Of a stretch of 64,000 nucleotides of DNA, positions 34,108-46,125 are shown one piece after another. Source of the DNA: Liquidambar formosana (Eukaryota; Streptophyta; Magnoliopsida; Saxifragales; Altingiaceae); assembly GCA_039720395.1 (NCBI GenBank), contig CM077827.1:21189117-21253116 (forward strand). Reading direction: 5' to 3'. Both the position numbers and the translations under genes were made by a program. Below the pieces are notes generated by a model. It had not been told where the DNA came from, searched no databases, and saw only the letters and a program-made list of their open reading frames with translations. The first letter of the stretch is position 1, and every line of letters starts with the position of its first letter.

Positions 34108-34492
34108 AGGCTTAGCACTAAACTATACTGCTCTCAATAGTCTTTGCTCCCTTCTCCTAGCTCAAAGTACTAGTTCCCCCATTCACATCTTTAATCAACT
34201 TTGATAAGTCTCCCAAAACTGCCTCTTCAGTTAAGGCAAGTATGTACATGTCACGATCAGATAGTAGCAAGTTCCATATTCCCTGTTCCAAATTGTCAGC
34301 CCAGTCCACTTCTGGTATCTCTATCTTGGTTGGTTCCTTCAAAACAAGCTCCATTCTCAACTCTTCTGTGAAGAATACTTCCAGTCCTGGTAACTTCTTC
34401 CCGCTTCTTTTGTCTATCCAGGGTTCAAGGAAACCATAATAGGGAAAGTTTTCTCCTTCTTTGACAAAATTCCTATTGAGCGTGTTCTTATT
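34108..34492 (-). pseudogene. Linker between protease and RT, broken
   Basis: Reading continues past the stop after the 34493 frame, with phrases such as PWIDKRSGKKLPGLEVFF and an open piece 34360-34157 (LKEPTKIEIPEVDWADNLEQ, LSKLIKDVNGG). These are the usual linker residues of Tat polyproteins. There are two stops here, so gag-pro and RT are separated by breaks rather than by a programmed shift. Confidence 0.6.
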
Positions 34493-36960
34493 CTATGGGA
34501 ACCCTTCCTTTCCCTCGTAACCTAACCCTTTGCGATTCTTCTGTGCTTGAAAATCTGGGAATTCGGTGATTCCTTGGCTATTTCTCCCCATACCCATGCT
34601 TGGCATATATCCCATCTTTTTCATGATGTGCGCCACCATGTGGCTTACCCCTTCTGCAAAGTCTGGGCAAACTTTTTCCTTCTCCGTATCCTTCCTTTCT
34701 AGCATTTGTACCAGCTCAAATCTTCTCCATCCCAGGTTTTCTTCTCCTTCCTTGATTCCTAGAACCTGACCAGTTATCTCCCCATCTCCATGAATTACTA
34801 GAACACCTCCTTCCCATGGTAATTTGATTTTTTGATGTACCGTGGATGGAACAGCTTCTAACGGATGGAGCCAAGTTCTCCCCAGAAGTAGATTATAGTT
34901 TGCTGGTATATCCATTACGCAAAATTCAACTGTTGACTCAGTAGGTCCAACCTTGCAATTGGTCGTAAATGTTCCAAGCACACTTCTTGAGCTATTATCA
35001 TACCCTCTTACTGTCATGGTAGATGGTGCAGATCCTTCTTTGCAGATTCCCAGTCTGGTGGCTGTGCGCAAAGGACACACATTTAGTGCTGACCCATTAT
35101 CTATTAGAACTACTGGGATTCTTAAATCCTTGCATCCCATGGTAACGTATAAAGGCTTTGCATACTCTATACCTTCAGTTGGGAGGTCTTCTTTTGAGAA
35201 AGTTAACACAGCCCTGCTAGTAGACCCAACTCCCATGATCGACAGCACCTGTTGTGGTGTTGTTTCTACAGATACCTCATGTCTTGCTAGTGCATCCAAG
35301 AACGTTTGCCTGTGGTTTTTGGAAGCCACTAGTAAGCCCACAGGCTGATGTTTGCTTGTGTTTTTTTCAATTGCTTTAAGACCCTTGTCTTCCTCTTCTT
35401 CTTTCCCTACATCTGTAATTCTTTGTCTCAGTTCTTCTATATCGACTTCTTGATTTACTTCTCTTCTAGGGTGATCACCCTCCAAAAAAAGAGGTTTAAA
35501 ATGTCTTCCTGTGCGCGTGAGGTGCGTAGTATCTTCACTTCCAGTTCCTTCTCTGATTTCTTCCCAAAACTTTGTTCCCCGTGTCTCCTCTTCTTCATCG
35601 CTGTCATCCCATGGCACACATACAGCTATTATTAGTGCTGATGGGTCCCAATTCTTGCTTTCTTCCTCGATCATGTTTGCATATGGTGGAGGTGCATTCT
35701 TATGATTGGGTATGAGGTTTTGGTGTACATTGGGCTTTTTCTCTGGCCCCGGAGGTGGTAGCTTTCCTGAATCTATCATATCCTGGATTTCATGCCTCAA
35801 GCGGGTGCAATTATCGATCTTGTGCCCAATTCGTTGGTGGAATTCACAAAACTCGTTCTGCCTCCAATTGAACAGGATGGGACTCGGGAGTGCTCTTGGT
35901 TCCAGTGCTTGTAGGTACCCCCGTTTGGATAGATTAGCAAAAGCTTTAGACAAGGGAACCCCTAGATCATGGAATACTCTCGGCTTCTTCTCAGTTGGCT
36001 GAATGGTACTGACTGCCGCTTGTGTTGTCCCGCCGGCTCTAAGTCCGCTATTTGGAACATTGCTACTGGCTCCAAATACTCTTTTGGGCTTGCCTTCTAT
36101 CTGTGCCTTATGGATTGCATCTTCTATCCTTGTCCCACAATGATACAATTGTTGAAAGTCCATAACAGATGAGGTCAACATTTTATCGAAGTAAACTGAT
36201 GTTAGATTTTTCAGCACCATGTTGACCTGGTCTATCTCTATTGGCCTGTTGGTCAATTTTACTGCTTTTGCCCTCCATCTGCCGATAAACTCAGAGAAGG
36301 GTTCATCGGGCCTCTGCCTTGTCATCTCTAAATCTCGCAGCGTTACATCCAGCATAGTATTGTAGTTGTATTTATTTGTGAATTCTTGGGCTAAAGCCTC
36401 CCAAGACCCAACTATCTTCTCTTCCAACCCATAATACCATTTTGATGCATCCCCTGACAACGACAAAGGAAAAGCGTGCAAAATTTGCTCTGAATTTAGT
36501 CACCTCATTCGTGTAATGCTCATATACTGACGGAAGTGCTGCTTGGGATCACCAGTCCCATCAAATTTCTCATAGTCTGCCATCTTGAATTTAGAGGGTA
36601 ACTGGGCTTTAGCTGTGGACTTGGCGTTGGGCATGGAGAACATATAGTCATCCATTCCTTGGGATTTTGCCATGCGGCCTTCATTTGGCCCATTTGCTCT
36701 CTCATTTCTTGATTCTCAACCTCTAGTTTGTCTACCCAAGGGTCTTCTACTTTGCCCTTTCCTTTGGCGTTTTTCTTGAGTGTGTAGTCAGCATAGTCTT
36801 CATCATCCCAGGCATTCTCATTTTCATCCGTCTTTCGGGTGCTGCCTTTTTCTCCAGTTTTCTCTTCCTCACCTTCGGAATACTTTTGCTCTCTCTCTTC
36901 TTTGGGCTTGTTTTCTCCTATCTCTAGGTTATCCATCCTTTGTATCAATGCGGCGACCAT
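34493..36960 (-). pseudogene. Tat gag-protease with G-patch-like tail
   Basis: The N-terminal part (36960-36520) is charged and coiled-coil-like (EENKPKEEREQKYSEGEEE) and shifts frame near 36670. A TGA near 36500 separates it from a 662-codon frame (36481-34493). That frame begins in the retrotransposon gag domain (SGDASKWYYGLEEKI), with CEFHQRIGHKIDNC as a zinc-knuckle near residue 209. The aspartic protease motif VVLIDNGSALNVCPL lies near residue 461 (Asp-Asn-Gly rather than D-T/S-G, as is common in this lineage). A G-patch-like end, MGYMPSMGMGRNSQG and RKGLGYEG, lies at residues 617-655. Gag forms the particle and the protease processes the polyprotein. Confidence 0.85.
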
Positions 36961-38002
36961 TTTTTCACCTCAGCTTTTTCTTGTTGCAACAGAGCTATAA
37001 GATCGGCTAAGGTTGGTTCTGCCATCTGTTCTATTCTTCTCAATCAATTGGATGTAGGTGAACGAGTCTAAACACGACCTGAATGCTCAATTTTTATTGA
37101 AATTTGGTCAAAGCAAATGTTTAAGTTCACATCCTTTTACCAAGTGAGAAACTTATTATGGTGCGACCTTACCCAATTCCCTTTTTATCATACTTTGGGC
37201 CCCGTCATGTTTACTAAATCTTTTGAGTGCCCCAATGTTTGATAAGTGTACAAAATTGGTCACTTCTTTAAGCATAAGCCCATTTACAAATTATCTCACC
37301 TCACCAGCATCTTTGGGCCCAAGTCTTTTTTTTTTTTTTTTTTTTTTTTCAAGCTTGGACCCAATTTACAAAGCTGCTCATCTCTCACATACTGGGCTTT
37401 AGGCTTAAAGAATAATCAACTTTGAACTTCAATTTGTTTGGATTTGTTTGCTCATTGGATCGGGTTTGGTCCTAACATTCACTAGGCCCACATAATTTAT
37501 TATCTTTTTCAAGTTGAGCCCAATACACTCACCCATCCCCTTTTTTCCAAAAAAAAATGCCTACGGATCCTTCTTGCTGTCGAACAAGTAAAGGGGCTAG
37601 GGATTTCCTAGTCCAATTACATATGACTAAGGCCCAAGGCATTTGGGTGACCAAACTTCCAGGCCCAAACCTCATGGGTTGCTATCTCGCCAGCTACTCA
37701 AAGCTCTTGGCCTCTGGCTGACGCTAACGCTATGATTAACAGCCTAAGCGTCGGTTTGTCAAAAAAAGGGCAACGGCAGCTGATAACCCAAGGCTCGAGG
37801 GATTAATTAATCCCCTACCTCTAATAGCGTATGGCTTTATGATAGCGTGTCGGTCCTCCCGACAATGCATTAACTCTCACATCCCCTCCCTCTGACTCTT
37901 GAGCTTCTTAATAAACAGAGATTAAGCGTTGGCAATCTCATAATTATTCGAAAACTCAAACCCCCACTTCCCTCATTTTTCTCAGTTTTCACCCCAGACT
38001 CA
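36961..38002. other. Tat leader, between antisense gene and gag
   Basis: No ORF of note. A T23 tract at about 37328-37350 interrupts phrases about GGCCCAA/TTGGGCC that repeat (about 37195, 37310, 37355, 37660). This stretch is the 5' leader of the minus-strand element and at the same time the upstream region of the + strand gene at 38003. No clear TATA box is visible for that gene; CTTAATAAACAG at about 37907 is the nearest AT-rich element. Confidence 0.5.
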
Positions 38003-38506
38003 ATGGCTTCTTCTTCCTCTCATAACCGCCCTGACTTAAATGCTGCGCCAGACGCACAGCCAGACATTTGGCAACCATTGTTCCTAACTTATGACCAGCC
38101 CATCACAGTTAACGATACTGTGGTACACAACCATACAAATGCTGTAGCGGTAGCCGCAGAGCTCCTTACTCCCCATGACGAAAGGATACTGAATGCAAGG
38201 TCCGATATGGACCTATTGAGGGATGCCATGGCCATAAGTGCTCGGGCCACTACAGTCACTTCCACTATGGCCCGGTGCCTGCATACTAGGAATGGGGAAG
38301 TCCAAAGGCTAAATAATCAAACTCTCAGTCTTCAACGAAAGGTCCACCGGTCCAGTCGGATAATAAGGACCTTGAAAGAGGAGAACAGAGCTCTGAAGGA
38401 GATGGTGGATGCTTATGCTAGGGACGTTACACCTAGAGTTGTAGCTCTAGAAGGGCTCGAGGATCAAGTTCGGGAGCAACTGGGAAAGCTCCAGAACGAA
38501 GTTTAG
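38003..38506 (+). CDS. Intact antisense coiled-coil protein (167 aa)
   Basis: An uninterrupted ATG-to-TAG frame on the strand opposite to gag-pol, between the LTR-A/PBS end and gag. It starts MASSSSHNRPDLNAAPD. The middle (AVAVAAELLTPHDERIL, MDLLRDAMAISARATT) is helical. The C-terminal third (NGEVQRLNNQTLSLQRKVHR, RIIRTLKEENRALKEMV, LEGLEDQVREQLGKLQ) has heptad spacing typical of a coiled coil. I do not know its function. Additional antisense ORFs have been reported in Tat-lineage elements. The GC content is higher than its surroundings and codon use looks coding. Every sense gene of the same element is broken, so its survival is notable. Confidence 0.6.
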   Translation: MASSSSHNRPDLNAAPDAQPDIWQPLFLTYDQPITVNDTVVHNHTNAVAVAAELLTPHDERILNARSDMDLLRDAMAISARATTVTSTMARCLHTRNGEVQRLNNQTLSLQRKVHRSSRIIRTLKEENRALKEMVDAYARDVTPRVVALEGLEDQVREQLGKLQNEV

Positions 38507-39578
38507 AGTCACTCTTCTGGTCCTTCCAGCCCTCCCCAGGATATTGCCATGGAGTAGTACTTTCTTTCTCTCTCTTTTTTTTTTCTTTTTTGTAATTGAA
38601 TCTAATGAACATGCCCCTTTTTTCCTCTCAGAGTATAGGAGAAGAGTAAACGAACATAAAGGATATTACATTTCACAAGCTAAAACCAGATTACATATTC
38701 TGCACTACTGGCTACCATAAGCCAAAATACAAAATACATCTTAACTCTCAAAATAATGCATGAAAATGAGTAGGAACGCAATGAGCACCAGAAATGGAAT
38801 AATCCTTCGGAATGGAATCTTTACACATGCGCAATAAAAGGCCACTTGGAGTGAGAGTATGGTGAACAGAACAGCGAAGACGAAGAAATCCTAGGAAAAC
38901 ATTGTGAGGGAGGAGGCTCTGGTGGGAAAAAATGATAGGTGTTTATAGGAAGAAATCCCAAGGGCTAAAAACGGCAAACCCCCCTCTTATTGATTTGTAG
39001 GTAGTGGCCACTTATAGAAGGGACATCAGCTTTCCAGTGGTCACGTGGAGGGGACCCCTAATGACTACAAGCATTGAACCTTCTGGGAGTAATGATTCCT
39101 CTCCTGAATAGCAAAATCCCACTTCCTCTCCCATATTGGGCACAACTTGAAATAGTAAATAAATAATGTGGACCACACCCCGTACCCATGATAAACATCT
39201 AATCATGGATGCAATCATGACACACAAAATGACATGCATTTATGCAGGGTTATGCAAAAGTAGGAATTCTCCATGTGTGGCTGGCAGCAGGGTACTTCTT
39301 CTTCAAGGGTCACCCAGGCTAGGATGCTCAATGAGCAATCCATTAACGTACTCACAAGCTTATTACAGGCTAGTGGTACAGACCGTGGGTTGATGATGCC
39401 GACTCTCAGTAACCATAGGCGCGAATGGGGTCCGGTACTTTTCGTCAGACTGTCATCGAGGGTATAAGGGTAATCGTGCTCGTGTGTGTAATTATTTAGT
39501 TCTATTCAATTATATTTCCTAGTTTAATTAAAGCCAAAAATCATTCGCATGAAGTCTAGCTCTTTAGCATAGTTCAGC
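38507..39578. other. Tat 5' leader next to the PBS
   Basis: No gene is seen. A CT/T tract follows the antisense gene (38563-38595). The rest is the untranslated leader of the minus-strand element. Small frames at 39012-39467 occur on both strands over the same bases and have no family likeness. Confidence 0.5.
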
Positions 39579-39596
39579 TCCCCAGCAGAGTCGCCA
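39579..39596 (-). promoter_or_regulatory. Primer-binding site (tRNA-Arg-like)
   Basis: The minus strand reads TGGCGACTCTGCTGGGGA, one base after the LTR end ...TTACA. Its complement TCCCCAGCAGAGTCGCCA ends in CCA and resembles the 3' end of plant tRNA-Arg(ACG), recalled from knowledge, with about two mismatches. Tat/Ogre elements are known to use tRNA-Arg. It fixes 39598-41256 as the 5' LTR. Confidence 0.75.
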
Positions 39597-39597
39597 C

Positions 39598-41256
39598 TGT
39601 AAGTGCCGCGGGCTGGCGCGGCCCTTAGATGCGTACGCTATTGCGAAGCGCTAGCGTGTCGGGAGTCGCCACCCAATTTAGCCTTGGGAACTGATCATAC
39701 CATTCTGGGGAATTCAATTTCAAATTCGACATATTCGGACCAGAGATTCAGAGTTCGGAGCTAAGGTACAATGTTAGGAAGGTGTTAAACACCTAACAAT
39801 GCCCGATAAAAAACCGGCCTCCGTAAACGATTGTTGGCTTTATTTAACCTGGAGTATTTAATTGAATTTCAACCATAAGCACACAATTTATGAAATGACA
39901 TGCCAATCATATGAAAGATGATGTGAGTAAAATGAGAAAGAGGCTATAATACATAGCAAAAACAAGATATACAAGAGATGAGATATATAGGTTAACATTT
40001 AATGATATTAATGATGAACTAACCAAAACCAGGGTAAATCATGATAAATATTCTATGCATTTAATATTACAAAGAGACATGATAATAACTGAAGTTATTG
40101 AAAGAATGGTGAAGGATGCGTACGCGATATGAATAAATGAGTACGCATAAAAGCGTAGCGCAACACTAATTGATGAGTACGCACCATTATGCGTACGCAA
40201 CTTAAACTAATGTGTACGCATATGTTTACTATGTTCTTCCCTCTGATCTCAGCATGGGCTGAAATTGCACGCATCAGTTTTCATTTTGTTAGGGACCAAC
40301 TTCTTTCTAACTTATCTCAGTCATTTCTTAACCATATTCAATGATTCAAAACCCGGATTGCCATTCTCATAGTATACTACAAGCACACATAATTCATTTA
40401 CACAGATATTTACAGAATCATGGTCATGTTTGAGTTCAAAGTCTGGGGTTTATAACCCGGGGACTGTCCGGTCCGTACAAAGTAGAAAATAATTAATGAT
40501 ATTTATCTACTGAGTACATCATGGTTAATCCTCGATGTATTCTTTGGTGTTTTAAAAGAAAGAATAATAAATATTTGAGTGAGAATAACTTACCCTCAGG
40601 TTTGAGTACCTCCGATATCGATGCAACAATTCTCACCTTGTCACCTTAGATTGCAGCTCTAAATTCCTTTGGTCTCTCTCTGGTCTTCTAGTGTTTAGGC
40701 GATTGTTTACTGGATGATTTCATTTCTTTTTTTCCATGGGTTTCTGACTGGGTTTCTCACTGATTTCCCAACTCTCCAATGTTTTAACTTGAATGATTTT
40801 TCTGAACCCTGTTCTCTATTCAGAAGGGTCCTTATTTATAGACTGCGGTAAGTCGGTTCTCCTCATTGAAACCACAGTCGCACCTGTGCGACCCAGGAAA
40901 TCAGCAAGCGGCTGGTTCCCTTGTCTTGTTCCCCATACATTTCAAATTCAAGCAGCCCCCAAAACCTTTTCCCTCTACCCCATGCTTATCAGACTTGGGT
41001 GAAACATTGGTACTGGAATTTGGGGAAGTGACAGAGGGTGCGTACGCATATGTTATTATTGCGTACGCATGATGCGTATGCATACAATGTATATGCATAC
41101 GTAGGAGGCAGACAGACGGGTTCTCAAGCTGCAATCTAAGCGACTTGTCGGGAATTGCTTTGTCAATTTCTCGGGACACACAATAAACCTCATCATCGGG
41201 ATTCCAAATCGGGAGATCTCAAATCTGATTGGGCGGTACAAAATGGGGTGTCTACA
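39598..41256 (-). mobile_element. LTR-A, 5' LTR of the Tat element
   Basis: 1659 bp, from TGTAGACACCCCATTTTG (41256, minus) to GGCACTTACA (39598). It carries GCGTACGC palindromes upstream of the TATA (41038-41103) and downstream of it (40117-40220). The terminal block has the family phrase (complement of about 39740-39825) and TGGCGACTC (complement of 39663-39671). It differs from the 3' LTR (LTR-C) in length and sequence. The right side (41257 on) is the middle of an LTR-C, so LTR-A appears inserted into an LTR-C; AGGAG at 41257 could be one half of the target duplication. Confidence 0.8.
40831..40842 (-). promoter_or_regulatory. LTR-A TATA box
   Basis: TCTATAAATAAG on the minus strand, about 200 bases downstream of the palindrome cluster at 41038-41103. 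The same spacing is seen in the copies at 48978 and 1-1476. Confidence 0.6.
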
Positions 41257-42150
41257 AGGAGAAGGGAACAAACAATAACAAAACTTAACATAATCCAACT
41301 TATCATATGCCAACCATCTCAAAACATTGAGAAAAATCTAAATAATCGTCCTATGTGTGCTATAGGACAATTATCATGCTCAAATCAACCATATTCATGC
41401 TCAAATCATCATTAGAAGACCTAAATCAAATCTGGACAGGATACTAAATAACCCTAAAACATCCTAGTAATCATGCAAAAAGATAAAATCAAACAACTAA
41501 TAAAACCTTAATGCAATAGGACACCTATCATGCAATAACTAAACCTAGAACATGCAAAACTCACTCTTTATATGCAACCTAAAGCCACTAACATGCAAAT
41601 ATAGTATATCAACTCAAAAGATGAAAAGAAACTCAAGCACAATTCATAGGGAATGGATTTCATGCAAAAACACTCAAAAGTCACTTCTACAACGAGCTTT
41701 CTTAAGTAAAACTATCCTAAAATAATTCTACGTAACAACTACGACATATGAGGAGTTTCTCATCATATCTTACGTGAAATCAATACCCTAGAATATGCTA
41801 GAGGTGGTTATGCGCCAAAACACACTCTTGGAGACACCCATGCAAACACCTATTCTCCAAGACCTAGGAAAACAACCTATATGCATGCAAATCTAAACAT
41901 GAATAACCCTAAGATAACATATGGAATGGATTCAGAGTGATAGAACACCCACACATGCAGTCCTAATATGCTATATGCAACTTACGTGATTAAAAGAGAA
42001 AAAAAGGATAATCCTTTATGCAAACTCTAACCTTAGCATGCAAACTAACATGATATGACACCAAAGCAGTAGCAAAACTAATTAAAAACATGCTTAAAAC
42101 CTAGCAAAATCATAAACAAAGAGGGATACTAACCATGCTTCAACAGTAAA
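41257..42150 (-). mobile_element. LTR-C fragment (reverse)
   Basis: Matches 24521 to about 25320 of the 3.2-kb LTR-C: GACCTAAATCAAATCTGGACAG, CATGCTCAAATCATCATTAGAAG, and CGAGCTTTCTTAAGTAAAACTATC. Similarity fades after about 42150. It begins abruptly at the LTR-A end (41256), at a point equal to about 24521, well inside LTR-C. Confidence 0.7.
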
Positions 42151-43289
42151 CTCTTGAGCACATTCACTATAATCCATCTGTAAAGTCCATTAGATTTTGT
42201 CCCATCATACTTTAATTTTGACTTACACTCTTGTCATGGATTTAATGACAAAAAAGGGGTAGTGGTAACCACTAAGGAACAATTTGCCTTAGTTGTAGGC
42301 ATAAGACTTTATGAGCTTAGGAGAATAGGTGTTACTTTATGTGAACCTGGGGCTAATTTGTCTTGCTTAGTCAAAGAGCTTGAATAAACATGATATTCTA
42401 CGAACCTGGGGGCTGATTCTATTAATAGAAGAAGAAATGAAATGTGTATTAGGACTGGTTTGTTTGATCAGAGAAGCTGAATGAATTAATGAAGAGAATG
42501 GGCTAAAGTTTCATGAGTTGAATTTCTTCGCACTAAGGAGAAAAGGGAAAAAGAGAAGGAAAAGAAAAGAAAAGAAAAGAGGAGAAGAAGAGCCCACTAG
42601 GTTGAAAACCCGAAAGGGCGGCCTAGGCAAAAATTAGGGCAACTCTCTAGGTTGAAAACTTGTAAGGGCAATTTAGGAAAAAGTTAGGGTTTTGGAAGAA
42701 AAGAGAAGTGCAAGGGAGGATTAGTTTTCACTCTATTTTATACCTTGAAGAAAGATCCGTGGGTTTAATCAAATCCTCTTGAAATGCATTGTTTCCTAAA
42801 AAGGCATGACTACTATTTTTAAAGAAAGAAAAATGTTTTTTTGAAAAATTGCATGACTGTGCTAAGTTCAGATAAGTGACCGAAAAAGCTTTATGGGAAA
42901 AATGAGATGAGAATGATGATTGTTTTAATATGTGTTTTCTTATGTGAGTTGCATGTCTGTTGGCTAAGCCATAACACATTTACAAAATAATCAATAGGAA
43001 CTTTTCCCCAATCATTACAAAGACTAAATGAAAAGATAATTTTTCAAAAGTGAAGATACTAAAAACAATGTGAATTGTTTTCCTTGAAAAGGAACGAGAT
43101 TTAAAGAGAAGTTTCTACTTGGAAGGGGTATGATTATTGATTTTTTTGCATGCTAGAAGAGCTTTGTTATTTGAAATGAGAAATTTAAAAGGTCCAAGTC
43201 TCTCAGGCTTTGTGATTTGTGCATCGGTTGATAACATTCGACCTTCTGATTTCTTATGATATTGGTATTGAGTTGCTTGATAGCATTTA
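42151..43289. other. Unassigned, with a 50-bp tandem repeat
   Basis: A pair of about 50-bp units (42598-42648 and 42649-42695) shares TAGGTTGAAAAC, AAAGGGCGGCCTAGG / TAAGGGCAATTTAGG and TTAGGG. An AAAAG run lies at 42555-42580. No gene. The last bases (ATTTA, 43285-43289) are the likely target site of the LTR at 43290. Confidence 0.5.
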
Positions 43290-44265
43290 TGTCACACCCC
43301 ATTTTTGCCACCTTAGTTAGGGTTTGTCATTTTATATATCTTTTTGTTTCCTTTTTGAGTCTAGTCTTTTACATTGAGTTTCTAAGGTCTTGAGGATGAT
43401 GTGTATGAATTTTGGTTCAATTTGGAGTTGATCTTGAGGGCTAATAAGAACTTTTGTGACTTGAGGGCCATAATCGTCTTTTAGGTCACAAACTTTCCAT
43501 TTGACCTTGAAATGATCTCCAAGTTGCCAATTGGAGTTCATATGGATGCATTTGAGGTATTTATGGGTTCAATTTGATGAATTGATGGTTCGGGATTAAA
43601 ATTGCTCAATATGGCTCAGGTTGGTTAAGAGACCTACTTCGGGTTAGCTCGAATCGGCTCATGATTTTCACTCCATGCCCACTCATTTGACTTTGATTAG
43701 TCTTAATTTCATCCCTAAATGTGTTTAGGAAGGTTGAATTTCGAATTGGAAGACATTCAGGTGCGACTCTGTGTGCATACCTAAGCTAAGCAATGGTGGT
43801 GCACTAGCGGTTAGCCACCTTTGTAAAACCTAACCATGCAGCCATGGCTAGGTTTTTTTGCCCTAAAGTGACTCAAAACATATTCCCTTTCGAAACACAG
43901 TCGTTTTGGCTTTTATTTCATCAAAATCGGAGTTGATTTGGACCCTGAAACACATTTAGAAGCTGAAAGGGTTAAAATAAGGCAAGAGATGACAAGGCCT
44001 CGGGTGACCACCCAAGCCTAGGTGGCTAGCCGCCTGGGCCCAGGCTGTTAGCCGCCCAGCCCTAGGTGGTCAACCGAGCCACTTTCCTCTTTTGAAGTGC
44101 TGAAGCGGATGCCTCCCTATTTTCTCGAACTATTCCGCCTCCAACCGCCATTCCTCCTTATTTTTAACCCTAATTGACCTACTTGAGCCCCAAGATAGTC
44201 TCTAAGAACCCTTGAATCAATATCTAGGGTTTTAATCCCAACCATTGAGGGATTTCCCTCAAACT

Positions 44266-44276
44266 CTATAAATACC
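44266..44276 (+). promoter_or_regulatory. LTR-C TATA box (forward copy)
   Basis: CTATAAATACC about 190 bases downstream of the dyad module and followed by a purine-rich leader (GAGAGAAGGAGAGAGAAAG). Equivalent to 25666-25675 on the other copy. Confidence 0.6.
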
Positions 44277-46102
44277 TCCTTATACTTCAGCATAGAGGAG
44301 GGGACTTAGAGGCAATTACAGCCATCCTTAAGGCATTTAACCTAATTTCTGAGTGAGAGAAGGAGAGAGAAAGCTTGATGGAGGACTGGAGCTCTGCTTG
44401 GAGGCTTGAAGGAGAGTGTTTCCAGTAGTTCATAAGAGGAGAAGGAGTCTCTACAGCAGTAAGAAGGCTCCACCATAGGTATATCTTCTTCTCTTTTGTT
44501 GAAATTAGGGTTCATGCCTAGAATAGCATTATTTCATGTTCAAGGTTAAATTTTTATCATATGTTGATACTTCTACTGGTTAATATATATGATAAGAATA
44601 TCATTCATGGTTAGTTATGCATGTTGTAGTGTTATTCCATGTGATTTCATGTGAAGTTGGGATTCTAGGGTTTCTCTGGGATTCTAGGGTTTCTCTTGTG
44701 CTGATATAGGGTTTTGCTTAGAATAGCCATATCTCACATTCAAGCTTGCATTTTTATCATGTTTGCTGCTTCTATTAGTTAATATGAATGATTAGGATGT
44801 TATTCATGGGCTGTTTTGCATGCTAGAAGTTTGTTTTATGTGATATAATGCATAGTTGGGATTCTAGGGTTTCTCCTGTGCTGAAATAGGGTTTATGCTT
44901 AGAATAGCTATATTTCATGTGCAAGCTTATATTTTTATCATGTGTTGATGCTTTTATTAGTTAATATGTATGATTGGAATGCTGTTCATAATTGGTTTTG
45001 CATGATTTAGAGTTATTTCATGTGATTTTATGCATAGTTGTGATTCTAGGGCTTCATTCATCCTTGTTTTAGGAAAGTTGCATATAGCATGATAGCTTAG
45101 GGTTTTTATATGTTTTTCCTTCATAGTTGCTGTATATGTACTACATATAGAATAACTATGATATTTTCAACATTTATATAGTGTATTAGGGTTTTTATGC
45201 ATGTCAGGGTTCTAGGATCAAATTAGGGTTTATAATTGTTCACTATCCTTGTTGTTTACATGTTTAGTGGATGAATATAGGCCTTGATACCATTTTGTCT
45301 AGATTTGTTTATTGTCTTTAATGTTATATTTTGAGCATTCATGGTAGTTGATTTTAGGGTTTGTTGCATGTCATTGCATATAGGGCTGAATTAAGGTTTC
45401 TATTAGTTCATAATTTGTGTTATTTACATGACTTATGGATGATTTTAAGCCTTATTCCAATTCTGTCCAGATTTGTTTATTGTTAGTAATGTCACATTTT
45501 GAGCATGATACAACCTTTGTGTAAGTATGATAATTGCTTGATTGGAAACTAGGTTGGTTTGTTGGTATTTTTGGTGTGTTTTGCATGCAAATTGCAGGTG
45601 CTTGATAGGTACAAACCCATAGAAAGTGGGATATGACAAGTGCAACTACCCCACCAATGTGGGGTGATAATTTTGGCTATTGCGAGATGAAATCTTGCAA
45701 ATAAAGTAATTACCTTATGCAATAGGGTGGTTATTTTGACAGGTTGCTTCTGCTTAAGGTAAGTAGGGTTTGAAGGTGCCCTAATTCACCTTTCCTTAAT
45801 ACTTTCCCTTTCTCCCTTCTAGGGTTATTTCCTAATAGGGGGATATGGTAGATTCTATGGTTTCTTTCCATAAAAAATGCCTTTTTAATAAAAAAATTCC
45901 TATCTTTGTTGAAATACCATATTTTCTAAAGATTTTTTGAGAATCATATATCTTTGGCAACTCTTTTATTTATGGAAGGAAATTTAGGGTTTACCATAGG
46001 CCTTTATTAGATTATAACCCTATTCACATCGAACTATATGGACTTTGATCTATGTATTTTCATACATGGTACGTAGACGCTCTTCGTGAGGTTCAAGTCC
46101 GC

Positions 46103-46125
46103 CCTAGGATACTAAGTATCCTAGG
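46103..46125. repeat. Conserved LTR-C hairpin
   Basis: Two 11-base arms CCTAGGATACT and AGTATCCTAGG around a single A, immediately followed by a T/C-rich tract. The same hairpin is at 24114-24136 and, with one change, at 62642-62664. Confidence 0.8.
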
